This document shows, piece after piece, positions 50,031 through 61,543 of a stretch of DNA of 64,000 nucleotides (its first letter is position 1; the number at the start of each line of letters is the position of its first letter). The stretch lies in assembly GCA_008360955.1 (NCBI GenBank), contig LUCM01000110.1:1-64000 (forward strand). Direction: 5' to 3'. This DNA is from Fasciolopsis buskii (Eukaryota; Platyhelminthes; Trematoda; Plagiorchiida; Fasciolidae). Position numbers and translations under genes: made by a program. The notes under the pieces were generated by a model, which had not been told where the DNA came from, ran no database searches, and was given only the letters and a program-made list of their open reading frames with translations.

Positions 50031-50308
50031 TGTGCGCTAGCGGTTCGTGGTCGTGTAAATCAGTGACCGATAGGTGCAACATCATCATGTGGTGAAGTCG
50101 AACAAACCGTTCAGAGTCTGCCCGGTAGCGCAATGGCTAAGGCGTTCGACTGAGAATCGTTCGTCCCGGGTTCACGTCCTAGTTCGGGCGCAGTGGATAT
50201 GTACTGCTGATGACGTTTCATCCTAACGGGGATGAAACAGCTGTACAGTGCTTCCATGGTTTCTTAATGGTGGGTTGAGCGATGATATCACATGATGAAT
50301 TATTTCAT
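50031..50308 (+). mobile_element. tRNA-headed SINE, copy B (best preserved head)
   Basis: Plus strand. Leader from 50031 (GCTAGCGG, AAATCAGTGACCGATAGGTG). tRNA-like head 50119-50191: GCCCGGTAGCGCAATGGC (A box), CGTTCGACTGAGAATCG, and CGGGTTCACGTCC (B box at 50170-50181), closed by AGTTCGGGC, which pairs with the GCCCG start. The CCGGG / CCTAG arms around TTCACGT give most of a T-arm. The hammerhead motif follows at 50201-50251. The tail runs CTTCCATGGTTTCTTAATGG, then GTTGAGCGATGATATCACAT and ATTATTTCAT. It would be transcribed by pol III from the internal boxes (inference). The tail resembles the 3' end of the young RTE (GCTT.CC ... TTTAA ... GCTGAACGATGATGA), as expected if the RTE reverse transcriptase recognises it. 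Confidence 0.85.
50201..50251 (+). ncRNA. Candidate type I hammerhead ribozyme in SINE copy B
   Basis: All conserved pieces are present in order. Stem I strand GTACTG (50201-50206), catalytic core CTGATGA (50207-50213), stem II region, GAAA (50234-50237), stem III as the self-complementary ACAGCTGT (50237-50244), cleavage base A50245 after U, and the second stem I strand CAGTGC (50246-50251), which pairs with the first at all six positions including one G-T. Stem II can form ATCC (50220-50223) with GGAT (50230-50233), but six extra bases (CGTTTC, 50214-50219), absent from the other copies, lie between the core and this stem. They also let GTTTCATCC pair with GGATGAAAC, which would hide the GAAA block. 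The very short palindromic stem III suggests cleavage as a dimer or on a multimeric transcript, as is known for schistosome and newt hammerheads. Confidence 0.72.
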
Positions 50309-50739
50309 TTAACAAACAGTTGCAGATCTTCCATTAAAAAATCGATTATTGTGTGAATTGGGGCATAAGATACAGACCACCCACTGGGACCATTCTACTT
50401 TGTTCGGTTCGCCAGAATGATCGACGCCTGGTGTGATCCAACACATAGATCGAGCGATCAGAACAGGTGGAACGAAATTTCTATGGATTTTGTTCGTGAC
50501 GCACGTACCGTGGATGTCACCGAACCTAACGGGAGAGTCAAATCAAGAGAGCAGACTCATCTCTTGCTTAGCTGGTTTATAATATCTTTTCGCGTTAATT
50601 GATCACGTAATTCGCAATTATTCTCGGCTAAGAATGATCACGTGACTCGTGTTGTTATGCCCTTCGTCGTCAGCATTCAAAACCTCACCAGCGTACATGT
50701 TGTGGAGTCTTTGAACGTAAAGGAAAACAAGGCACTTCC
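50309..50739. other. No recognisable gene or element
   Basis: One 61-codon chance-length frame (50417-50602); nothing else seen. Confidence 0.4.
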
Positions 50740-50751
50740 AATTACTTCACT
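50740..50751 (+). repeat. Target-site duplication, left copy (12 bp)
   Basis: AATTACTTCACT directly before the LINE sequence; identical to 50993-51004, with different bases outside on both sides. Confidence 0.9.
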
Positions 50752-50950
50752 GTGCGTTTGTACAGTTAGACTGTGTTCGGTGTGTTAGTTGCAGCAGCAT
50801 CTTATCTTTACCCGCCTGTGTAGGTCCACTCCCTGTTCCCCTTGGATATTCACTCTTTTTATGGAAACGTGTAACTCTGGGGAAAAGACAGCGGTCAGTG
50901 AGGCTTGCCTTGCTGTTTAACGCTGAACGATGATGATGATGATGATGATG

Positions 50951-50984
<34 letters not shown>

Positions 50985-50992
50985 TTATGATG
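50752..50992 (+). mobile_element. RTE-type LINE, very short 5'-truncated copy with target-site duplication
   Basis: Only the last part of the 3' UTR was inserted: GTGCGTTTGTACAGTTAGAC, GTAGGTCCACTCCCTGTTCC, GAGGCTTGCCTTGCTG, ending GCTGAACGATGATGATG. The tail is a GAT run (about 50929-50952) that turns into AAT repeats to about 50982, then TGATTATGATG. It is the plus-strand counterpart of the 45 kb copy and shows the same 3' end. The 12-bp target-site duplication makes the borders exact. Confidence 0.93.
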
Positions 50993-51004
50993 AATTACTT
51001 CACT
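50993..51004 (+). repeat. Target-site duplication, right copy (12 bp)
   Basis: AATTACTTCACT immediately after the GAT/AAT tail; identical to 50740-50751. Confidence 0.9.
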
Positions 51005-53551
51005 CTCGCTCTTCACAGCGATGAATCCGGTCTTGGTAATAACCACAGCCATAGAACGAAGTTTGCTTTTCTTTCATTACGCTGTTGTGCAAAGAATGAC
51101 AATTATTTTTGCTACCGTGGCCCATTTGATTAGGCAAGATGACTATCAAAACCACAACCATATTTTTTGTGGTAGAAGGATATTTTGTAGTGCTTCAGAC
51201 AGTTCTATTTAGCCCGGATTCAAACTTCTGATGGGCGTAAATTGGATGATACTTCGATGACTGTTACTACAATTCGACGAACGTAAGGCCGGCGGCTAGT
51301 GTGACACAACATTCAAAGTTAACATACCGTCAAAAGTTATGTTCAAAATAGGACTAACTCTGACCTGCATTGAACGAGAAGGCGTCGGCCCGGGGAAAGG
51401 CCGGATATTACCCGTCCAGAATCCGGGCCAGAATGCAAGAGGTATCAATAGTTCGTGCTGTTCTACGATTGACCCTCATCATCGTCATGCTGAAATGCAG
51501 AACTTTCATTAAACGTTGTACAGTTGTAAATTCACTTTCAGGGCCAAACGTTACAGCCGGCATGGCTCGTATGTGGCACCTGTCACCCGAGGCAAGTCTA
51601 GCAGCTGATCTCAACGACGCAGCTTGAGATGGTTAATAATCACTGGCAAAGTTTACTAGTTTGAGATCAAAAACAAGTGGGCCGCATGTTACCGTTGACT
51701 GTCGATTGGCGAACAACGCATCTAAACTCTGGCCTTGAACTGACAAACAAGACGATTCCAAAGTTAGCGAGTCTTTTTGTCAGACGAGGAGGGACAAAAT
51801 CTAGACATCACGCATTTCATTTTCGTTATACGAAACCCGAGTGAGACATTCCCCACAACGGATTTTCCGATTCTCTAAGATAGGCGACTCGCCAACAATG
51901 TCGAAAATCAAGCGCGGTGAATGGCAAATTTACTAACGCATAACTCGTCTAAAAATCAACACCAAATCGGGTCGGGGATCATTTGCTTAACTGGCAATTG
52001 TACTCCCCTCTGAGTTCCCGGTGGTGAATAAATGTAAAGGACAAAATTTTCGCCTGGAAAATTCACGGCTGGGGACTATGTCCGCCGAAGACCTGTATTC
52101 AAAGCAAATATTCGATAATCGAATGGTATCCTGTTCAACTCCGGCTACCGGATTCGACTGTTGAGTGGGTACCAGGTAAGTAAATTATATATCCTATATG
52201 GCATCTTCCCCCTTGTAATAGCTCGAACCACTCCGAACTAAAAGTGCATCTTGATCAAAGCAGAGACGGAGAAACAGTGCCGAAATCCCCCGGACCATTC
52301 AGGTAGAACGCTCTGATGCTAGTTCATAAGCTGTACACAATCTCCAATCCTCATCCTAGTCGAATTTACTGACAATTCAGTTTTCATGAATGAGTAATTT
52401 GGATGTCTTTTATTGCCATACTTATACCAACATTCATTGAACCATGAAACTACTCAAATCGGTTGTCAGGTCACATGGGTTGGCAATACGAAATCGCTTG
52501 TTCGGAAATGCTCAAGCAGCAAAACATGGATGAAACAAGTTGCGCATCAGGGCAAAACAAAAGAAATTGAGCTGGTGCTCATCTCATCTCAATGAGATTG
52601 GCAAGTTGGAATTTGTTTCATTCATCTGCGACACGGTAGAGCAGTAGAGTAGATGGAGTATGGATGACCTATTAGACTCAAGTGTCACACACTCATCAAA
52701 CGGGTGGGGGTGGGAGCGTAGAGCAACAGGGAGCATCACTGGCGGAACACAGTTTGACAGTGCAGAGCAATGAGTACGCTCCGATAGTTTGCATGGTTTC
52801 TCTTGAACTTGCCACTCAATTAATGGCTCAGAACCGGGGCACCTGCCATAAATGAGTTTAGCTAACAGTCCTTGCTCTCATGAAGCTTTTCTGATTGCCG
52901 GTGAGCTGAGTTCGTTAAATTGTTGCGTAAAAGCGCGATGAAAGATAATCATATTTCTTCCTCAATGGACTGGACCTCTGTCTTACTCAGCTTGTTTATT
53001 ATCAGTTAGTTTACTATCTGATTGGATAATATGATTAGCATCGGGTAAAAATGTTAGAGCAACTACGGGAATTTACTCAGAGATTATACCAGTGGATGAT
53101 GCTAATCAAACAGGCCTTGTAATCACTACCGTTATCACTCTACACAGGCTCGACCAATAACCCGGATACGTTCGGCCTGGATACGTTTGGCCCGATAACA
53201 TCAATCTGTGGACGAAAGCAGTAAGGCGAACGTCATGACAAGATAATTTATTCAACCTTAGAACAATGGACACTTCATCAAAAGAGCTGGTCATTGTGAT
53301 CATCGGGAAAAGAAACGCCCAATTTCGTTCAAATGAAAGCCACAGGAACCTTTTGTTATCTGATAGCAAGACAGTCCAATAAAATCTGGAGCTAGTAGGT
53401 TCGTTTTTATTGTCGACTGTAGTTAATATGCCGCTCCTCCAACTGCCCTTATGGGGATGTTCGAGAAAGCTTGCCTAACCCCGAAATTCGACATCGCGTG
53501 AACCCAGTATTCGACGGGAGATTTCGTTATATTCCAATTTCGCGCAGACTC
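51005..53551. other. No recognisable gene or element
   Basis: Chance-length frames only (longest 51370-51627, unrecognised). Confidence 0.4.
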
Positions 53552-53631
53552 CACTCACTCACTCACTCACTCACTCACTCACTCACTCACTCACTCACTC
53601 ACTCACTCACTCACTCACTCACTCACTCACT
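53552..53631. repeat. CACT tetranucleotide microsatellite, 20 units
   Basis: A perfect CACT run of 80 bases. The Ser-Leu-Thr-His frames across it are artefacts of the repeat. Confidence 0.98.
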
Positions 53632-54417
53632 GAACCGAATATCGGGACACGTGGCAACCTCAGTGAAAATGCAACCAATCAGGGGTTCGATTGATCGTGC
53701 CCAGTGAAAATGACAGGTTCGGTGCTTGGTTAATGTTTAACCACTTATGACTCTCAAGAAACAATACCAACAGTGGCTAGATACTTTTGTCAATCATAGG
53801 AAGTGTCACTGAGAAACGTCGGAAGAATTTAAGGCTGAAATAAAGCAACTCCCAGAACGCAAATTGGTCAAGGTATTGAGTTTGGTTTGGTGGCTAAACG
53901 AAATTGCGGCGTCGTTACTTCTTTTGTATTGTACACGATAAAATAATGGATGAGATAGAAGTTTTATCGAGACGATATTGTTTTTCATGCTGAGATTCGA
54001 ATAGTTTTTTTGGTCATGAGTTCCAGACAGGTAGAGGTTCTAAGACGACAAATTCTGCAGAGAAAAACCAGACCAAGTAACCTACATTATCACAGTTCAT
54101 TTTCGTCAGGCGTAGGCTGATGGAATTCACAATGTGCAGAATGACCTTAAACATATTAATTACATAAGCAATATCACTCTCCGGATTTGAAACATGTGAT
54201 TAGAAATTGTGATCTTAGTAAGCTATTTTTGTCTCACAACTTGTATGCAAATATTGAAAGATGGAAGTAAGTGGCGACAGAAATCAGATTGCAAACGTTT
54301 TATGGACTGGACAGGGGCCCTGGATTTTTCTTCTCCAATGAACTGTCTGCTTAAAGTGGGACGAGTGTGCAGCGCCTTGTAACTAGTTGACCGGTGGCGA
54401 CGTTTTCACGTGTACTC
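53632..54417 (+). repeat. 786-bp segment, copy 1 of a duplication
   Basis: Begins GAACCGAATATCGGGACACG and ends CGTTTTCACGTGTACTC at a 10-N gap. It is identical by eye to 54513-55298 at a constant offset of 881. No gene is recognised in it. Confidence 0.95.
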
Positions 54418-54427
54418 NNNNNNNNNN
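54418..54427. other. Assembly gap, 10 N
   Basis: Ten undetermined bases between the end of copy 1 and the second microsatellite block; probably a nominal gap size. Confidence 0.99.
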
Positions 54428-54512
54428 TCACTCACTCACTCACTCACTCACTCACTCACTCACTCACTCACTCACTCACTCACTCACTCACTCACTCACT
54501 CACTCACTCACT
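54428..54512. repeat. TCAC/CACT microsatellite, second block, 85 bases
   Basis: Same repeat as 53552-53631, starting directly at the gap, so its true length is unknown. Confidence 0.97.
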
Positions 54513-55298
54513 GAACCGAATATCGGGACACGTGGCAACCTCAGTGAAAATGCAACCAATCAGGGGTTCGATTGATCGTGCCCAGTGAAAATGACAGGTT
54601 CGGTGCTTGGTTAATGTTTAACCACTTATGACTCTCAAGAAACAATACCAACAGTGGCTAGATACTTTTGTCAATCATAGGAAGTGTCACTGAGAAACGT
54701 CGGAAGAATTTAAGGCTGAAATAAAGCAACTCCCAGAACGCAAATTGGTCAAGGTATTGAGTTTGGTTTGGTGGCTAAACGAAATTGCGGCGTCGTTACT
54801 TCTTTTGTATTGTACACGATAAAATAATGGATGAGATAGAAGTTTTATCGAGACGATATTGTTTTTCATGCTGAGATTCGAATAGTTTTTTTGGTCATGA
54901 GTTCCAGACAGGTAGAGGTTCTAAGACGACAAATTCTGCAGAGAAAAACCAGACCAAGTAACCTACATTATCACAGTTCATTTTCGTCAGGCGTAGGCTG
55001 ATGGAATTCACAATGTGCAGAATGACCTTAAACATATTAATTACATAAGCAATATCACTCTCCGGATTTGAAACATGTGATTAGAAATTGTGATCTTAGT
55101 AAGCTATTTTTGTCTCACAACTTGTATGCAAATATTGAAAGATGGAAGTAAGTGGCGACAGAAATCAGATTGCAAACGTTTTATGGACTGGACAGGGGCC
55201 CTGGATTTTTCTTCTCCAATGAACTGTCTGCTTAAAGTGGGACGAGTGTGCAGCGCCTTGTAACTAGTTGACCGGTGGCGACGTTTTCACGTGTACTC
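54513..55298 (+). repeat. 786-bp segment, copy 2 of a duplication
   Basis: Identical by eye to 53632-54417. Here the sequence continues without a break (GTGTACTC followed by CCGTCAATGTG), whereas copy 1 stops at the gap. This copy is therefore the one joined to real flanking sequence. Confidence 0.95.
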
Positions 55299-57965
55299 CC
55301 GTCAATGTGATTTCACAATGAGGTCGATAAGAATATCTTTTCTATCACACACAGAAAATAACTTAAAAGTGGATGCAAAAACGGGATTTCTAAGCAAACT
55401 GAATGATAAACACGGTTTCGAACTAAAATTGCATTTGTGTAGTGTCTTTGTTTTGCATGCATGCATTTGTGACAGTCTCACTGGCTGAAGCAAATCTACC
55501 TAACAAGTACCTTCACGTGCCTTACTATAGTGAGAAACAAGACCAGTAAGATGCCTGACTAGTGAACTAGCCGAACGATTCAAGTTGATATCATACATAC
55601 ACACAATCACTCAAAAAGTCCATTTCCAAGCGGCACTCAGACCTGATCGGTCCCTCCCAAATGAGCTGCTGAATCTTCCCTCGTTTTGGTAACAGGCTGG
55701 ATGTCAACGAGCTCGGTAATTTTGGGCCTCACGCCAGCCTCGTTGATCAGAATTTCCCGGTCGACACGTCAGACTGCGGCGTTTTGCTTGAGCTGCAACT
55801 TGCATTTTGTCTATTCATCACGCGTAGCACATTAGACAGTGAATGCACTTTTTGGTTGGCTGTCTTTGATATGTTGACAACAGTGGATGGGTAGATCTCT
55901 CCAACTAGTCCGGGAACAACCTGCCCTACGGTAAGACCGAGCCAATTCACTAAGAGTTTCGTAATAACACCGATGTCAGTCAGTTTTCTGATTAGACGGA
56001 GCCAGCAACTGAGTGCTTGGATGAGTTACTCGCCGGCTAGCTAGTAGCATTTTGCGAAATAAATTTGAACTTCCCAAGTCTTAAATTGGTCGTGAGAAAA
56101 CTCAACATTGAATTCAAACGAAATCGGAATTTCCTGCCGGTCTGTTGGTAACGGTTTAGCCGAGACGTTTTGCTGATTAATGGAAACAGTAAATCTTGTG
56201 TGTGATCCAATAATTTCCCGCGTTGCGGATAGAGGCGAGGTAGTCAAACTCATAACTAAACTTAAATAAAGCCACGGACGACCAGTGATCATCGTTAGGG
56301 ATATATAGCAGGGCTTCCGGTTGGCTGCACTTCACTGCTCTTAAACACCACATGGACCCATGGATGTCAGGTTGACGTGACCCATCACAACTTACAAAAC
56401 ATTCGTGCAAGATACAACTACTCCGAAAAATCATCGCATTTTCTGGGTTTTCAAATTATCATCTCCCACTTTTCTGTGAAGTGCAAAGACCATTTTCGGA
56501 AATCATTGTAGCATTTGTATAGTCACTGTTGAGACGAACAATCGGAAACATAATTGTGACAAGAGAATCGCGCCTCCGGGTCTTCACGGGGGGATTGAAT
56601 GATCGGCTTTATTGGTGCCGCCATTCTACAACCGGCCTTGGGCGCGTGAATGGGTTCAACTAATAGTCAACTAACCTGGTAACAAAAACAACGTCGTGCA
56701 TAGTTTTATGAATTTCAACCAAACGTGTGAAGTTGTCCTGTCATGTTGCCACATGCACCACAGGCCAAGCAAATCATTGTTGTGGCTTACTGGAAGAATC
56801 ATTGGATACTAGGAGAAGACAAATTGACGCGATTACCTCGACCAGAAGAGTCGGTTAACTTTCGTGACCGAATCGTCAGCCGATCATCAACTGTAACGAG
56901 AAATACAAAATCCCATAGACTCGATGCCAAAAAAGCATGCAAAGGTGTAGTATTTGGACTTGTAATTTGGACTTGGCGGAATAGGTTGCGTCCAATCGCC
57001 TTTGCGGAATGTTTGTATTTTACGACTGTTTGTCATCACGGTTCTCATTGGTTGCTTGTCAACGCGGGCCAGTATGAAGGTGTGGCGGACTGCATCACAT
57101 GGCTTGCACGTAAACTTACCACAAAATGTTCCTAGGTGAAATGGTCCCCCTACCCTTTGTTACCTTGTTTCAATAACACTAAAACAAGAGGGCTTGGCAC
57201 CCATGTCCTGGTAATATTTCCAATATTTGATCGTAATTTCGTTTTGGTTTGTACCTAACCAAATGACACTTTCTAATTGGTTGCTGCACTCCCATCGGAG
57301 GTGGAGACGCCGCGAAATTCTAAGGAGAGTAAGGACGGAACTTTTGTCCTGGACACCCCTATCCAAATGCTCTCAAATGATCCTGCGTCTCAAATAGTCT
57401 CTGCTCAAGACGTTCTGCGCATTACATTCTCAAGGAGGAGAAGGAATTTTTATTAGAGTATGAGGATGAAGCCCAATTCCGCCACTGCTCTCTTGGTTGA
57501 CTGATCTTCGAAAGTCAGTCCAGGGGAAATGGATAAAACTTGATTCCAAAACAACTGCGAGGGACGTACAAAGCATACTGCGCCATGCGCACTGGCATCT
57601 GCGGTGAAAATGTTTGACGGAGACTCAGAATGACTGGACTCATCCAAAGGTAGTATCACCTGAGTAATTAATTATCAATCTGCAGTGCATTACGAGAAAT
57701 TCAGACTGTTATGTCTTGTGGGTGAGACTGTTTGGCCATAAGGCTTGGGGTATGGCCTCCTAAGTCCATCCTTTACCTCGATTTGGGCAACCAAATAGTA
57801 TCCATTCGGCTAACAAACCATGGACCTCTATGGGTAACGGGTAATGTGGAGATGAAGACTGAAAGGGCCAGCATGCTCGTGATAAAATTTGCACAATGTA
57901 CACTTTTCTTTCCTCTTTCCCCCTCGTCAGTTTCCTCCTTCGTTATGGCTCTTTTCTAAATGCAA

Positions 57966-58002
<37 letters not shown>

Positions 58003-61000
58003 GAGGGACAATAACCGCGAAACAGGTCCTGTGTCCCTGGGCAAATTTTGTTCACGCATCCAGATACTACTTGCTGCTTCTATATATACATACGTATATT
58101 CTGGGGCATTCTGCCCTCGTTCCTAAGGTTGGCTCAGCCCTACTGACAAAGAATTATCAACGAATCACAGTTGTGGTTCTTCTGTGGACTCTTCGATGAA
58201 GAGCTTCCATGCACATTTCTGACGCTACAGATTCGATTCTGGTGAGAAATATATATATATGTATATATATGTATATTTATGCATATATATATATAAGAAG
58301 TAAACAACTGATGGGATCATGTTCGACTGGATTTAGAGGTTGAATAGCCGACGTTGTTTCGTCACTGTCGGACATCAAATACGAGATCAAGGTAGACCTG
58401 AACAGTTGAGGAGCGTTAGGGGATTCTCGAACTTTACAATCGAGAAGCACTCACTAGCAGTATACACTGGTTCTAGTAGATTAAATTCAGAGCTCTGGGA
58501 AGTCGTGGGATTAGCTTTTATCCCTATAACTCTTGTGACCCTCAGCAGTTTTCGATCGACATGGATACGCACTGACACTTCGGATTCGGAATTTCGTTAT
58601 GTCGATGTATAGCAATCAAAAGTATTTCCCACTTTCAGCGGTTTCATTCGAATCTACTATATGGTTGCTATAGGAAACGCCTTCCAACCTAGTGGCATTA
58701 TACGACTCATTGACTGATGAAAACGTTCGTTTAGACGATATCAACAGAGATATCCAATAAACCGACTGGTCACGTGAGACTCAACAAAAAGTTGCATTGT
58801 TCCCACAGATAATACTTCAAAAAAATACTCGTAAGGAAGAATGACATAGGTGAAAAAAGCCAAAGGTGGATTCGTGTGTTTTATAATTTCATATTCGTAT
58901 GTAACAGGTCCTAGTTGGGCTGATTAATCTGCATGCTACATTGTAAAAAGCTTGTTCAGATTACACAAAAGAAGGCAAGAAATGTGCAACAGAAAGCGGG
59001 GAACGAAGTTTTTTTTTTACGGGGAGAAGTGATTTTAGCGCTGCATTAAACAAGCATGCAAGCGCTCGGTTTTTCTCACAGAGCCAAGTTCGAACTGGTT
59101 TGTCTCCAATCGATCGAATTTAGCTCCAGTCTTAGTATTGCCCGCACTTCCAGCAAAGAAATAAAGACAACAATGTGTTCCTAAAATCTGACCATAGTTA
59201 ATAACATGACCGAAACGTTCACAGGACTTAGCTATTGCAAGATGGGTTCAACAGACGGCAACATAGCGCAGTCGATCGAAATGTCTCAGATCGATTAGCC
59301 TTCTTCGGATCCCAATGAATCACCCTCCGGAATGATCTGGGCTCGGCCCTAATAGCCCCATGATCGGTTCGGATAACTAGATGTGTCTGGAGTCTAGTAA
59401 CTGAGATTCCTACTGACAAAAATGGTATGATGGAATCGGTTTTACTTGCAGAGGAACTTGCGCGAGAAAAGCTAGAGTAATCGGAGTGACCAATGTCGAA
59501 TAAGCCCGTAACAAACCAAACAAATCGTGGGACGAAGGGGTTTATCAAAGCGAATATTCACATCCGGGTGTTGGATCAAACAAGATAAACAGGGTTAGTC
59601 AACTGAGCTGATGCGAAACAAATCGAGCAAAGAATAAAACGCTCTAAATCTGCAGACTTCGACAGGAATGACGCTCGGTGGCAGATTGTCACGCGAAGTC
59701 TGGCTAAGCGGATTCCGACAAACATTCCGTGAGTGATCGAAATGTGTTCGAACATCACTGTGTGTAAGCTCAACTCCGCAGTGGTAGGGTGTTTCAAAGC
59801 GCCTCTTTTTCGACTCGGAGTGGGGCGATACCAATCTTCGAATAGTCAATCGTCGGAGTGGTACAGTGCAGTACAAGGTCACCTCGCAGCTCTCCAGAAA
59901 TTACGGATCTCATGGAATTCACTCCTTCCAATAAAGTTTCACGATCCTAGGTTCCGGTTATTCCTACTCAATGTATGGGACACTTCAGATCCTAGAGGTT
60001 ACGTCTTAAGTAAATCAATCGCATGGAAGCATGGGGAAGAAGAACCGACCTACCTAAAAGTAACATCATACCACTTACTGTATGCATCACAAAATTTCGT
60101 AAGTAGAACCCATTCCCTTCTGGGGTTTATTGATCGAGAAAGACAAATTTAAGGCATTCTGGGTAAAACACTTTCGTTACAGAGTTACACAGAGATATAC
60201 AGACACACCCACGCACGCACACATGCACGCACGCACACATGCATGCACGCAAACAACCAAGCAAGCATTCATAGCATAACCCGTCATCGATTAGCCAAAT
60301 AGGCCTGCGGTTATAGCAGTCCAGTTCATTGACAAATTATCTTCTGTGAGTATAACCGCACCTGGATAAGAACACAGGACCAAATTGTTCCGAAATTTTA
60401 TCCATACATCCTAAAATGAGTTCATAAAGAAAATTATTTGGCTATTGGGAGTGGTCAACTGATACCGGTTCTTTCCGATAGGACAAACTATAATTAAACC
60501 TCATACCTCTGCTCACACAATAGTTAAACGTCATTGGCTAAGTAAACCTTCTAAATGTAATGGAAATCAAAATACTCGATTAAGCAGAACTGAAGAGTGA
60601 TTGAAAAACTAATACGATAAACCGGGAGGCCACGAAATTTCAAGTTGAAAATCGTGCCGTTCCCCCCACCCACCCACACACATACCCACACACATACACA
60701 CACACACACACACAAACAAACACGATTTTAGTTCTGGGAGCACTCTGATTAAACAACTCTCGGCATGATGATCTGCACTAATCTGGATCATAAACGAAAA
60801 CCAGAAATAATCTCACATCGATTATATTCACACTGCCAGCTTCCTAGCCATGGGTCAAGATAAACGGCACTGCCTGGTCATGCATTGAGCCCAGGAAGAT
60901 GTTTCATCCATATGCCTAAAGTTCGCAGTCAAATTATCCAGAGATGCTCACGCGTTTCAATTGGAAAATTTCAAGCTTTAAGGTTTTCATTGAATGACAT

Positions 61001-61543
61001 ATTTTTGTACAAAAAACGATGCGCTACTCAAAAACCGAAACTGTTTTTTGTATGAGTCCTCACCAATTGCATATCAAACTGTTTTAGGTTTGGCTGCTAT
61101 TATTTGATGATGAATGGGTTGAACAAAGTTAACTGTTTTCACGGAGCTCTCCGTTCAGTTTATTTCCTATTTCGATCCGTGGAAGAAATACTCTTGTTGT
61201 CTTTGCTTTCATGTTTGATTTGCTATGGCTAGAAGATGTGCGTAGCTGAACATAGTTCACACTAAACTATTCACCATGCGGTATCAGTGCCCAAATTACC
61301 AATAAGAAACCTGTTGGTCATTGATTCCTAAGGGTACAGGCTGCCTGTGCTCTGTAATCAACTCTCCTGCGAAACAGCTTCCCTGCAGAGAGCTATTTAC
61401 GGATTCATACGCCATTTGGTGACGTTTAACACGTTGCTAAAAAGCTGTCAGGATACTCCAAAGACCAAGAGGTTCCGAACAACATCGTTCAATCGTGATT
61501 CGTGATAGATAAGAAACATCTGTATACTGGCGCATCTACGGTC
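55299..61543. other. No recognisable gene; several microsatellites
   Basis: Frames at 56743-57135 (130 codons), 59733-60152 (139 codons) and 59228-59548 (minus) are the longest; I recognise none. Simple repeats: TA run 57967-57999, interrupted TA 58249-58294, mixed CA/CG/ATG run about 60193-60250, and CA-rich run about 60665-60722. Confidence 0.4.

Noticed and set aside
50119..50191. Functional tRNA gene
   Set aside because: The T-arm and anticodon arm pair imperfectly, no anticodon can be assigned, and the sequence sits inside a repeated SINE unit.
53471..53707. Ser-Leu-Thr-His repeat protein, also at 54387-54588
   Set aside because: Translation of the TCAC microsatellite.
56743..57135. 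130-codon open frame, and the 139-codon frame at 59733-60152
   Set aside because: Lengths are within chance for six frames over 64 kb, no family is recognised, and there is no splice or conservation evidence.
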